A stretch of 64,000 nucleotides of DNA, from the NCBI GenBank assembly GCA_009761415.1, contig QUOL01000010.1, positions 124,001-188,000 of the forward strand. The letters are read 5' to 3'. The notes below the pieces were generated by a model that did no database searches, had not been told where the DNA came from, and was given only the letters and a program-made list of their open reading frames with translations. This document shows positions 35,699-50,246 of this stretch, piece by piece (the stretch's first letter is position 1; the number at the start of each line of letters is the position of its first letter). The position numbers and the translations under genes are program-made. The stretch comes from Sarcomyxa edulis. Lineage: Eukaryota > Basidiomycota > Agaricomycetes > Agaricales > Mycenaceae.

Positions 35699-36132
35699 AT
35701 GAAGTTCACTTCCACTCTTTTCACCGGTGCTGTGATCGCTATGCTGTCGATCAGTGGAACCTTTGCCGCACCTGTTCAACCTATCGTTTCTCTCTCGTAC
35801 GTCGTGTCCATTCCTATCATTATAACGATGATAGCGTGATATCTGAACGACGACTATCATATAGCGCGCGAGATGACGGGTGTGGAGGAGACCTTCTCTG
35901 TTCGATCTTGACCAAACTCTTCCCCAATGTCGCACACAAACGGGCTGATGTTGAAGAGGTGGAATTCCTTGCCCGAGACGACGGGTGCAATGGCGATCTC
36001 CTATGCAGCATCTTGACCAAGCTCTTCCCTAACGCCGTGCACAAACGCGAGGACGTCGAAAAAAGAGAAATCGATTCGCGGGATAAACACTGCGATGTTT
36101 TATGTCTGATGCACAAGTTGACCCATCTTTGA
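35699..36132 (+). CDS. secreted repeat-peptide precursor with Lys-Arg sites (Kex2-type)
   Basis: Two exons (35699..35796 and 35865..36132) give 121 aa. A signal peptide (MKFTSTLFTGAVIAMLSISG ... FAAP) is followed by three units in an exact 35-codon (105-base) period starting at 35866, 35971 and 36076. Units 1 and 2: ARDDGC(G/N)GDLLCSILTKLFPN, then HKR. Unit 3 is degenerate and ends the protein: RDKHCDVLCLMHKLTHL. Lys-Arg follows units 1 and 2, with a further EKR after EDV. Signal peptide, tandem repeats and dibasic sites together define fungal Kex2-processed repeat proteins (KEPs), whose products may be signalling peptides or ribosomally made cyclic peptides. Each core peptide has a Cys pair and an amphipathic LLCSILTKLF stretch. 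Confidence 0.8.
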
Positions 36133-36361
36133 AGGAGGGACGCTTTCTTGACAAACTAGAACGAAAGGGAGTTACCTTTAGATCGGGGACAAGAAATATA
36201 GGAATCACGTACTGGTATATATATATATGAATGGGCTTCAAATGTCAAGAGAAACCGTTGTGAAGTCTCTGGTAACATCGCCAGAACAGAAAACTTCTCT
36301 ATCATGATCAAAGCTTGACCAAGGACCTGCTACTTTGACTGCGTGTTGATCTATGTACATT

Positions 36362-37021
36362 TCAATGCATCATCGTCATCATCGCCCCATTTCGCCCTGC
36401 ATTCCTTGATCTGCGACGCCTGATGCGTCTCTTATGTTCCATATATACGAACGTAGTTATGAGATCGTCAAGAATTGGCATCCCACCTGGCGTGATACGG
36501 AGTGACGCAGGACGAGGAGTTGAGAAGAGACCGAACGACGATTTAACGAACACAGCAACAGTTGTATGGGATCCGTCGTTCAAAACGAGCTGCTTCAAGG
36601 ATCAACGTGATAAACGTAGTCAATCATACCATTGACGCACGAATAACACTCCAGCGTCTATCTTCCACTTGTATGACCTTCCGTCTGACGCTCGAAACGT
36701 CTCAGAACTTCAAAGTGGGTGGACCATATCCATTAGTATGACCAGTGGGATTTGAGCGACTTGGATAGCGGTGACTCACGCACTGAACATCCCGGTCTTG
36801 AGGGGCATAAGCAGCTTGCCCAATACTTGTAGCTCGGGATCACCTAGTGTGTGCCATCTGATGGAGGCTACCTGAGTACTCTGCGCACCATTAATCTTTA
36901 CGATTGTCGTAGTACGACCGCCCAAGAGCTTGAATGGTGTCTCGACAGAATATAGAGGTTGACCGCCGGGCAGTAAGATGACGGTATTGAGAGGATCGTC
37001 TTCGAGCAGTGACAAGTCCAT
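36362..37021 (-). CDS. DUF6593 domain protein 1
   Basis: Three exons (37021..36780, 36707..36641, 36592..36362) give 179 aa. The pattern is that of the basidiomycete DUF6593 family: MDLSLLEDDPLNTVILLPGG, PLYSVETPFKLLGGRTTTIV, an IRWH strand, a DGRSYKWK strand, LVLNDGS and a terminal TTFVYMEHKRR. The fold appears to be an all-beta, scramblase-like (Tubby/LURAP-type) sheet; this is family-level opinion. No signal peptide or membrane helix. The role is unknown. Its middle exon has the same length (67 bases) and phase as in the second DUF6593 gene at 41568, which supports common descent. Confidence 0.85.
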
Positions 37022-37567
37022 GATTGCGATTGAGAAACTGGAATTTAAGAACAATACCCATGATATATTCACATAGCGATATACATTGGCGTTGGGAGCA
37101 TCAAAGATGAAGAATTGGAGCTGGGCGGATGCGAATGATGTGGGTTATCGGAAGCAGTGGATGATCGATGCCAGATTTTTGAAATCACAAGGCCGTTCGG
37201 CGTTCGCTGTTAGCTCCCTCGTCCACAAGCCACTGATGTCCATCGTCGCCGCTATGTCTGGTCTGTTGACGAGCTCTCATAGAGAGATATCGTCCTGGGG
37301 TACTAGCATGTCTTCCAAGAGCGGTATATACTGCCCGCACCGCAGGGCATGTGTTCATCTCGAATGACCTATTCAAGACCTTGTCCGACGACGATGTCTA
37401 TAGCCTGCCGGCACTTCTGTTGCGATCTTTGCTTCTCTTCCAGATTCTCAATCGAACCCGTATCACCTGAACGTACTCCATACGCATGACACAAGTTACC
37501 CCAGAAAATGTACAAATATCCACCGTATCGAAACAGTACAATCGCCGACCTTTGAGTCTCCCCCAGC
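37022..37567. other. divergent promoter region
   Basis: Shared upstream region of the DUF6593 gene 1 (minus) and the GH31 gene (plus). A 93-codon plus-strand frame at 37086 has no domain. Confidence 0.4.
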
Positions 37568-41064
<3,497 letters not shown>

Positions 41065-41567
41065 TAGACGCACATACTTTCTTGGCTCGTCCTATTGTAT
41101 AACTATGAACCCAAAAGCAGCTCCTCGAGAACAGCTCGAAGATGGACCAAGGTTGGGTAATATCGCTGAAATCGATGATCAGTCATCCGACGCGTCCTGT
41201 TTCTGTTTAACAATTGATTAGGTGACGCAGTTTACAGATAGATAGCATAAAAGTAGGAAAGAAAAGCGAAGTGGTGCCGATAATTACATAGTATCATATA
41301 TAAGTATACATGGCGGATCGTGTCGGGGACGTGTCGGATCTGGCAATAAATACGGCAAATGTGAGTGGACAAGAAGTATCGATAGCGATAGAACGGGTAT
41401 AATCGCGGATATGGTATGGAGTATGAGTATAGCGATTTAGGGTGGGCCTTTATCATGGCACAAGCAAGCCTACATGTCTAGCAAGATTCAATTAGAAACC
41501 GGGCGATGACGAACGTAAATGACGACTGACCTTGCATGCTGCTGCTATTACCAGTCTCGGTCGCAAT
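41065..41567. other. convergent 3' intergenic region
   Basis: AT-rich, with no supported gene; a 74-codon minus-strand frame at 41232..41456 is Tyr-rich and looks random. Confidence 0.4.
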
Positions 41568-42272
41568 TCAGGAGCTTGGGTAAGAATGGACATGTTCAAG
41601 TGACATGCGTTGTTTCATGAACGTTACAAATGTTACCACTGCGAAATCGATGACATTTATACCGGCGGGAAGAATTTCCAAGAAGGCACGTCTCGAGCGC
41701 GAGATTATACCGAGTTTCGCACGACGGTATCGCGCAAGGGGTGTCTGGGAATTGTCATTCAGTAGCAGCTGTGAGCATGAGAAACAGCTATGAGTATGGC
41801 CAGGACAAGTATGGGGCGCGAAGACATACGATTGGGTAGTGAATGAAAATCTGCCATTTGTACGGTCGATTATCTGGCCCTGTGAATGACCACGAGCTGG
41901 AGGACAATCAACATTAAACGTTACAAATTTCATAACGGTCGAGCTTGAAGGCATGAAGACTCACTTCTCCATTTCGGTCGGCTTTTGCAAGACGATATCA
42001 AGGCTCGCAGCTGCACCCGAGCCATCGCGTAGCATGCTCAGTGTGACTTTCGCGCCTACCGATTCGTCGCAATCGACCCTTCCGACTTCCGTTTTGACAT
42101 GGCCAGTACAATTTCGCTCGAAACGTGTCACGACCGTGGGCCTGGTATTGGGATTGTTGTAGTGAGAGGGACTAGGATACGGTACTTGTGTCTCGATGGA
42201 AAACAATGGCCCACCATCTGCTGTGACGAGGAGTGTCCGAGTTGGGTCGTTGTTGATCAGATATAGTTCCAT
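41568..42272 (-). CDS. DUF6593 domain protein 2
   Basis: Three exons (42272..41965, 41896..41830, 41768..41568) give 191 aa. Family pattern: MELYLINNDPTRTLLVTADG, PLFSIETQVP, FTGPDNRPYKWQIF, LLLNDNSQTPLARYRRAKLG and LEILPAGINVIDFAVVTFV. Compared with DUF6593 protein 1, the first exon has an insert (YNNPNTRPTVVTRFERN region) and the end is extended by EHVHSYPSS. Not secreted. The two copies flank the GH31 gene, both on the minus strand, and share exon layout, so they may be an old tandem pair with GH31 between them. Function unknown. Confidence 0.85.
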
Positions 42273-42902
42273 GGGGGTCTGAAGTGAAGTAACCGTGGGT
42301 CCTACTTGCGTTGTTTAAGTAGATTAATCCAGTGCCCTCAGTAATGTTATTATAAGGATCTGACGGCTCACAATGCCACAGAAGTCTAGAGCCTGAGATC
42401 AGGCCTAGAGTATTCCCGTGGGTTATTTTCGCTGTGATACAGCCGGGCTATATAATCTGAAGATAGGACTTATCAGCGCTCAGCTTCCAGCTTCGTCAAA
42501 CGTTCATGCAGGATATTTGTGCTGGCAAGTCGGCAGTTCGAGTCGGTTGCGGTGTGCTCGGACGAAGAGGCGTCGCGAGTGCCGAGAGATGCCGAGCGGC
42601 ATGCAGATTGTGCTTGTTGAAGCTGGTGGCTGATGGAATCTGCGACTTGAGCGTACGCCGTAAATTGGAACGAAAATTGCAGAGAAACTTAGAAAATAGT
42701 TATCCCAGGGTCCAACACCTCGCGACTACTTCGTGTCTATCTTCGACTTCGTTCGATCCCGCATTGTCACTGAAGACGATCAGAAGCCCACAATTTCCCC
42801 ACCCCTGGCGAGTTCCCACAAGTCGAATCAAGTTTCTCAATGATCTCTTCTATAAAGGCCGAGTTACATGACATCGAATAATCATTGTCCTCTTGGATTA
42901 TA
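42273..42902. other. intergenic region
   Basis: Promoter of DUF6593 protein 2 and 3' side of the UGT gene. A 121-codon plus-strand frame at 42506 has no domain. Confidence 0.4.
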
Positions 42903-45900
42903 TCACTTGTTCGCCAGACCACGCTCATAACCTCGCTGTTCGGCCAACGATAGCTGCTTCGCCATTTCGAGATCGCGTTGAAATGTGGCTTCTTCGTCCG
43001 TCGCGTCTCCGAGTCCAGCTTGGGTCGACGAAGATTGCGTCATAGAGGACGAAGAGTGGGTCTTGAGAAGTGATTTCCGGCTCGGAAGCTTGGGTGGTGT
43101 GGACGGAGTGGCTTGGAGTGTGGTTTCGCTCCCGGATGATATAGGAGAAGCATCTTGTGATGTGGGCGTTTTACTCTCAATACGCGACTGCTCGCCATAC
43201 ATGGCCTCTTCGGCGATGGCCTTATACCTCTGTTTTCGTTCTTGGGTGCCAGCTTTGGCATCCCTGAACTTCTGCAAGATGTCCGCACGCTGAGCGTGAT
43301 TACTGTTCTTCACAGCTTCGACGCCGTCAGATATTCTGGTGCTGCGCTGCTGTTGTTCTTGTTTTCGGCCTAACGTTGACTGTCCCATTTTCCATGCACC
43401 CTGGAAAGAGAATGCCACGACGCCTACTATCCCAGCCGCCGGTTTCATGGTCGCATTTACGACTGATGCAGACATGACGTCGACTGTGATGGATCGTAGA
43501 AGAGAGAATGAACTCACAACTTCGTGCAGAACCTTTGATCGCACCGATGAACCCCTGCATTGCGTTGAAATATGCGACAGGCAAAAGTCAGAAAACAAGA
43601 CACACCTCTTTCTTGGCGCCAGCGATAGGTTCTTTGTATAATCCGGTTATACCGTCATAATAGCCGTAGAACAGACCCTTTGAAATGTTTAGTCGAGTTT
43701 GGTGAGGAGAGATTCGAGCGTACCTTTCCTGCCTCTCTCAAGCCACTGGTAAAGTCCGTCACTTTCCCTGATTTTCTAACCTCGGATCCATATAATTTCG
43801 GTGCATTGGAAAAACCCTCATGCACGGACGCCACAATCTCCATTACACCTGGATCATGGACTTGTTCTCAAAAATGAGCCACACGGGGATATCACGAAGA
43901 CACTGACCTTTAGGAATGGCACTGGTCGTCTTGATGATACCCTGGACAGGTGAGCTGATTTCCTGTCAATGTGGCAAAAACGAGCAGTCATGACCAACAC
44001 GTACTAGAAGATCTGGGCAATGCCTGCATAGAAATGCGTCACCGTCCAAAATATTGCAGTGGCTGAGCCCGTAACAGGATCCGCCACTTCTTTGCGAGTA
44101 TCGTACTCTTTCGAGCCTGAAATGGAAAAAAGGACAATGAACTCGTCAAGATACAAGAAAAATTTGATCATGCATAGTTACGATGAGGGTCCAAATGATT
44201 CAATTCAAGTTGTTTCGCGTCAATCAACGTCTGAGCTGCAAATGCACTCAGTTTCAAGCACTGTGTCAACCGGAATAAAAATAAGACTCCCAGTGCAGTG
44301 AGAAATCAAAACCGAAGCACATACATGTTCCGTAGACCACCAAACCGCCAACTTTGAAGGATCCAAATCGCAACGCATATTGAGTAGAGGCAAATGCCTG
44401 TAAAAGCTATCGACACCTCGTCTTACACCATCCTGTCGGTTTGTTATATAAAACGCATGTGTGGTATAGAAAGGCTAGGAAGCGACAGACCTCCATATGA
44501 ATTTGCTCTGCCATCCTTTTCGCGGCCCCTTTAGCACCTGGACTGATTGCAAACTTGATTGCATCCCTTAGATTATCGACTCCAAGCTCCTTTGCAGGGA
44601 TCGGCTCGGGTCCTGCACCAGCTTTATGAATCATAGTTCCTAAAGCCCGATAAAATATCTATCAGTCTCCTGTTAGCAAAAGACGATACAAAAAAATCAC
44701 CCCAAAATCCTTGATCACCAAAGAACGGTATTACAACCGTAGGCCTTCCTTTCGCCAGACCCACGGCAGTAGTTCCCGCACCTCCATGATGTACCACAGC
44801 CGACACCCGTTCGTTGTCAAAGAGCCAATCATGCGGGACGTTTCCGAGAATGAATATGTGAGACGGGACGGAGACGCCACCAAGGCCACCCTAGAGGATA
44901 TGCGTAAAAATTGTTCTTCGTGTGATTGAATTGAAATAATGTACCCAACCTGCGGAGACAAGAGCTCGAACGCCCGCTTGAGCCGTTGCTTCGAAGATAA
45001 TCTCTATCTCGAACTCTGATGAGCTCTGTGGAAACACTGTTGCGAAGCATCTTACTGGTCATTTCTGCAGCATCATCTACAACGACGGAGCCAAATCTAA
45101 ATGATAATAAAATCAGGCATCGGTTGGATGCGATGAAGGTGATAACCTACCCAATATATATAGGCGGCTCTCCAGCGGCGAGAAACGTCGCTAGATCTTC
45201 TTGTGGTGTATAGTTTGTCGCAAGATCCAAGAAATAGAACCCTACAACATCTGCATTTTGTTTTTGTATTACTATGAGAAACAAATGGATAACTTGAGAA
45301 TTCGAGGACTGACCGATGTAGTTCTTCCAATCATCAGGTTTCGGGACTAAAGTTGGGCTCATGCAGTATGTCCATGGGATCTTTATTCGATCTGGAAGGC
45401 CGGGTCCCGAGCGGAGAGAGAGCGGTGGAAGACCAAGTGTACGCGAACGGAATTTGTTGATGATGTCTCCGATACTACCGAACGAGATCAGGTGGGCAAA
45501 GCTCAAGACGAAGTTTTGATAAGGCGTACCCTTGCCATGTCAAAATTTCGGCGAGTGCGTAACTTAGCACATTCGTTAGACCATTCTCCGCATTCGACGA
45601 TGTCACGTTGACGAGTGGGTGAGGAAACGCTGTCGTTGGACTCCTTTATAACAAAAGCTACGTTGACCAACCGTTGCACGGAGTATAACTCGATGCGTAC
45701 CATGGCATTGCTGGATCATGATACGATGAGCTCGGTCAATCACGTAGTATGATAGTCAGACTTACTAAAGCTCAATAAGAGTGGTATTCCCAACGCCTCG
45801 GCACAATGGATATGAGCAAAGGCAGGCGGATTGGATATAATAGCATCAGCCGCGAACGTTCGGCCAGTTATAGGACATGGAGAGTGGCAGGACATCCAGC

Positions 45901-46716
45901 AACCGTCGATCATCTGCGAGAGGTCCGTGATTCGAGTCCCATATCGATAAGTGGCTCCTTACCTCGGTAAGCATCGTTCTCTTCCTACCGATGTCGCCAT
46001 TAGTGAGAGATGCCATTCCCGGCATCAAACCCGGATCTAGAGGAGGGTTAAGTGAGTTATAGTGCATATTTGAGATTCTCTGAGCGAACTTTTGACCATA
46101 TAACTCATCAGATCCTGGGGGTTGCCTCCGATATTGAAGAATTCCAATCCCGCGTCGGCGACGAAAGAACGGAAAGTCTCATGGGTGGCAATGCGAACAC
46201 GATGTCCGTCTTTGAGGAGAAGCTTTCCCAACGCCACGTAGGGTTGTACATCCCCTGTGTATTTCTTATGATAAGCTGTCAGTCAAAGAAGAGGTATCGA
46301 AACATACCCCGACTCCCAACAATCATGATGACGATATTCATAGGTGGATAATCCTTCCATTCTGTCTCATCGATTGCAAATTCTTGAACATCTTGAGCAT
46401 GCTCCTTTGGTAAATCAGGAAGGTGCTTCTTGAGATCGAGAGAAACGACAATGCGGCCGTCTTCGGTGACACGAGCAAACGACTCGAGGCCTTTGCCAGA
46501 GCTTATGTACTCTGCGTAGTCTGTAAAGAAGTACTTAGAGTACATACATCAGTGCATGGTGATACGCAACGCACTGATTTTGGGATCTGTCTGAATGCTT
46601 CCGATCTCGACGAACGTAGTACCTTCCACAGGTTCGTTTGCTTCGATTTCGGTTCCCTTTGGAAGTACAAGGGTCTCATCATCTAGTTCCTTCATGTGAA
46701 ATGGTGAGTCCGCCAT
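42903..46716 (-). CDS. sterol 3-beta-glucosyltransferase-like UDP-glycosyltransferase
   Basis: A multi-exon gene, ATG at 46716 ([20 protein letters not shown]), stop at 42903, roughly 930 aa. N-terminal GT-B half: [61 protein letters not shown]-terminal half with the sugar-nucleotide site: [57 protein letters not shown]. This is the Atg26/UGT80 pattern, without the PH-GRAM N-terminus of yeast Atg26. The enzyme transfers glucose from UDP-glucose to ergosterol. A long helical tail ([36 protein letters not shown]) resembles the C-terminal region of basidiomycete homologs and ends in a Glu/Arg-rich helix. I traced most junctions; all keep frame. Confidence 0.87.
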
Positions 46717-48988
46717 ATTGCCTGGATACAAGTACACGATAGAACGAGGACGAGAGGGAAGGAAGCAAAGGGGGACAAGCGGAATCTGAGTTCCCGATCA
46801 TGAACTCATAGATCTCACGCTAAACTCGGACTAAGAACATCCACTTGAAGTTGCTCAGATTTGCATACGTACATGGACTCATCGTGAGCTCCTGCGCCGA
46901 GCAACGAAATCTGATCCCTAACAAACGCTGGATTCTTGATGTTCTCCACCAAAATGCCAGGTTAAGTACACCGCAGGGTATCAATACAAACTCGGAAAGC
47001 CGACGACCGTATTCACCTTTAGGGACGTCAGGAGACTTGATTGGAAAAGGCATCAGCTGTATAACAAGACTCTACGGCCGTAATGAAAAGAGACTCATCG
47101 TGCGCAATTTTACTACAAGGAAGAACACGAGAAGTTGGCCAATTACCGAGAAGTCAAGGAGAGGGCGAAAGGACACTCACAAATTATTGCTTGACGTTGG
47201 AATGCGACAGGCTATGCAGCGAAAGTTCGACAGTAAAAAGAATCGATGAGGGAGAATACTCTCCTTGAGTTAGTCGAGTTAGTCAAGCTAGGTATGATGG
47301 TCGACCAACGTCCGAGTCGATTGACCTACAGTATTTACTACGATAAGTAACACCAATGCTGTCAACTGAGGAGCTAGGAGCGGGGGACAAGTCCTAGGAT
47401 CCTCCGATGGATGTAATGGATGCGCAAAGGCCGTAGCTGCTACGGTTTGAAAGAGCAGAGGCAAAATGAAGTGGCTGAGGCCAGGGCCTAAGACGGCCTG
47501 AGAGTTGGCCACACGGCTTTTGGGCCTCTTCGCCAAGTCCAACCTGGTCAACTTGGTCAAAGTACAAGCATGGTGTAAATCAACCGCCGTTCCGATTAAC
47601 CGGTCACGTTTCCCTAAACATCTTCCCGAACCAACTTTGAATCATACTACGACGTCTTGGAGTAAGTACTTACTACAGCTTCAGGTACTGGTGCTCACGG
47701 AGAAGCAACCAGGTAGCATGTCTGGGTAAAAGTCTTGCTCATCTTGTCCAGTAGCCAGGTTGGCAACTCGAACCTGGAATGATGCTGGAATGGCAAAGTC
47801 TGGGCGTTCGGAACGTATGGGCATAGTGCAATACATCAGAATGCATTGAGATCGGATAGGCATGATAGCGAACAACTTTATCACCCCGAGTGCACCAATG
47901 TTCACAGTACAACTTACCCACTATCGACCCTTAACGAGTCCAGCGGGTGAACATTGCGAATGTCGACGAAATCTGGAGGGACCACCCATCATTATGCTAC
48001 GATCTAGAGCCTTATTGTCCTCATTGAAATAGGCCGAATGGCTGGCACAGCTAGCAGAGTTTCTATACCAGGAGGGTCATTCCTCGGAAGACGAACTGGA
48101 AAAGCGAGACTAGAAGTCACATCGACGAAAGATAGGCAAGACCCGCAGATTTGAGACTCGGGTCAATTTCATCTACGTTTTCCCGTACAACCAACGGTTG
48201 TCGCGTTTCCGAAAAGCCAGGTCGATGGGATGTCAAATTTTTTCTGGCCCGCTACGAGAACCTGGAGCCAGAGTAGATTCAATGTGCACGCCCAGCCGCA
48301 GGTGCTAGTGAGGTCGAAAGGGTCTTGTTGAGTATCATCCCAGGAACATAGCTGCAGCACATGCAATGTGTGGTAAGCCGCAATAATCGCGTACAAAACC
48401 AATCGGACGCGGCATGAAGTGACGTTTTGTCGATGAAACAAAACGGAGAGATAGAAATTACAAGGGTAGTAGCAGAGCAGCACGACCAATAATCTTGAAA
48501 CCAGTGGACGGGATCCTTAAGAATACCCATATTTGTCGATCCAGTAGAAAGTTTCGAATGTTGGATATGGCACCCTGCTCGCAGTGAAAAAACAAAACAG
48601 AGGGGGAGAGAGCCAAGACAATGGCGTAAGACAACTTTGTAGTTGACTACCTCTAACATGATTTTCCTGTTATGAGAATGCGAACATCCATCGAAAGGGA
48701 CCTAGGAAAGAGGAAGCTGATCCAGGATCCCGTTGGCCTTGTTCTGGCCAGTAGGACTCCAATCATCCAAAGATGTGATTGCATCGCTCGTATGTCCACA
48801 ACGACGGACCTGAACATGATGGGCATGAGGAGAAGAGGAATAAGGTTTCGGCCAGCCGCGCAACGCGTTCCGAGTCGATCTCCAGAACTTTGCTTTGCCC
48901 CGCTCAAACCTTCTTGAAGTCCCAGGTCGTCCTACCCCGGAGTCACCATTTCCAGGAACTCATCTGGAACAGTCCATCATTATCTAGA
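46717..48988. pseudogene. 2.2-kb region of broken reading frames, no intact gene
   Basis: Several minus-strand frames of 75-125 codons are hydrophobic or patterned but stop-interrupted: 47560..47288 (VLGPGLSHFILPLLFQTVAA), 48659..48279, 48489..48169 and 47053..46820 (KSPDVPKGEYGRRLSEFVLI). I could not join any two with valid splice sites into a full protein. They could be remnants of one or two membrane-protein genes. I considered a wax-synthase-like origin but the match is too weak to claim. Confidence 0.3.
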
Positions 48989-49901
48989 ATGGCTACAGTC
49001 AAAATCGCCACCCTCTTAATCCGAGTAAGCTCTATCTCACACCTGCATTCCGTACGCTCACCTTCCAGTCTGACTTCGGGAGACTATAGCAAAACCAATA
49101 AGTGCACAGCTCAAGAATCAGGCGAAACAGTGAGCTGACCGTCCACCCAATCATACAACAGTGTAGCCGTTATTGACAATGACTATTCGAAAGGCATCCA
49201 AGATTCAGAGGATTATGTGTAGACCTCGCACAAATGATGTATCGCTCTGAGGTGAAATTACGGACTAACATCCTCGGTGAACCAGCCAGCGGGCATATAC
49301 GACCTCTCTCAGAAACACGGTACGCATCTCTCTCCAATATGCCCTTGAATCTTGTTCTCAAAGTCTCGGTGTGAAACCAGTGCCATAGAAAATGGGGCCA
49401 ATGCCCTAGCCGAGGGGTTCCTGTTCTCAGTCGCAGCAGCTCTCATTCTCGGAGAAGCCTGGAGATCTTCACGGAGTCAATCGAAGCGACGAGACGATGT
49501 AGACGATAACTTGGACGCGCTCGGAACGAAACTCACAGAATTGACAACACGGGTGGACACTATCAGTACTGAGTGGCAGGATCGGTTGCGGGAAGAGAAG
49601 GAAAGGTACGTAGTAACTCTCCTTGCCTTGTACTCCCATACCTTGCAATTGATTGTTTTCTGTTCCTCGTGCGGTTCATCTCTACAGAAATGACGAACTC
49701 GCCCGAATCTTGGAACGTGTCGTCGAGATAGGCCTTCGTGGGGGATGGGCAGAGTTCCAAGATACACCTCTACAATTACCGCGTATTCAGCTCACGCCGC
49801 AGCCACCCACTTCAGATTCGTCTTCCCCGCCACCAAATACCCCATCACATCCTCCGGAGTCGAAACCAGATTCGTCCAGCTCAAGCTCCTCTACATCATA
49901 A
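48989..49901 (+). CDS. OPA3-like mitochondrial protein
   Basis: Five exons (48989..49024, 49083..49129, 49194..49319, 49381..49605, 49688..49901) give 215 aa. OPA3 family signature: MATVKIATLLIRTIAKPISA, QLKNQAKQHPRFRGLCVDLA, then AIENGANALAEGFLFSVAAA with a following helix, and a coiled coil (LGTKLTELTTRVDTISTEWQ). The Ser/Pro-rich tail (after residue ~185) is a fungal addition. Human OPA3 is a mitochondrial membrane protein linked to optic atrophy and 3-methylglutaconic aciduria; the fungal role is not defined. The N-terminal amphipathic segment probably targets mitochondria. Confidence 0.87.
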
Positions 49902-50246
49902 TTTATATCATTCCGCAGTGATCTATACACACAGCTTTCATATACAGACAATATTGGATACTAGAATTACATTAATTGGCTTCCCACTCCCATCGTCCGA
50001 ATCCCTCTTGTAAATGAAACAGGAATTGAAACCAAAGGCGTATACAAATGTTCTGTTTTGATTCAGCGTATTATCCAGCAGTAAATACGTAGGTATACAA
50101 GTCTATCATAATGTAACAACGGTATATGGGGGTAATGAAGAGAACGTCCAGCGATGCGATGCGTTGAATCCATGTTATGAAAGCGATAGTGAAAAGAGAT
50201 AAAGAAAAAGGCACCCAGCCCCAACCGCAGCACCAACAGCTGCGAG
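49902..50246. other. convergent 3' intergenic region
   Basis: Between the OPA3-like stop and the GH5 stop. AT-rich; nothing recognised. Confidence 0.4.

Noticed and set aside
45915..45960. second tRNA-like B-box (GATTCGAGTCCC)
   Set aside because: It lies within an intron of the glucosyltransferase and cannot be folded into a tRNA by eye.
46820..48920. wax-synthase-like membrane protein gene
   Set aside because: Only loose resemblance in a few hydrophobic stretches; stops and missing splice sites prevent a gene model.
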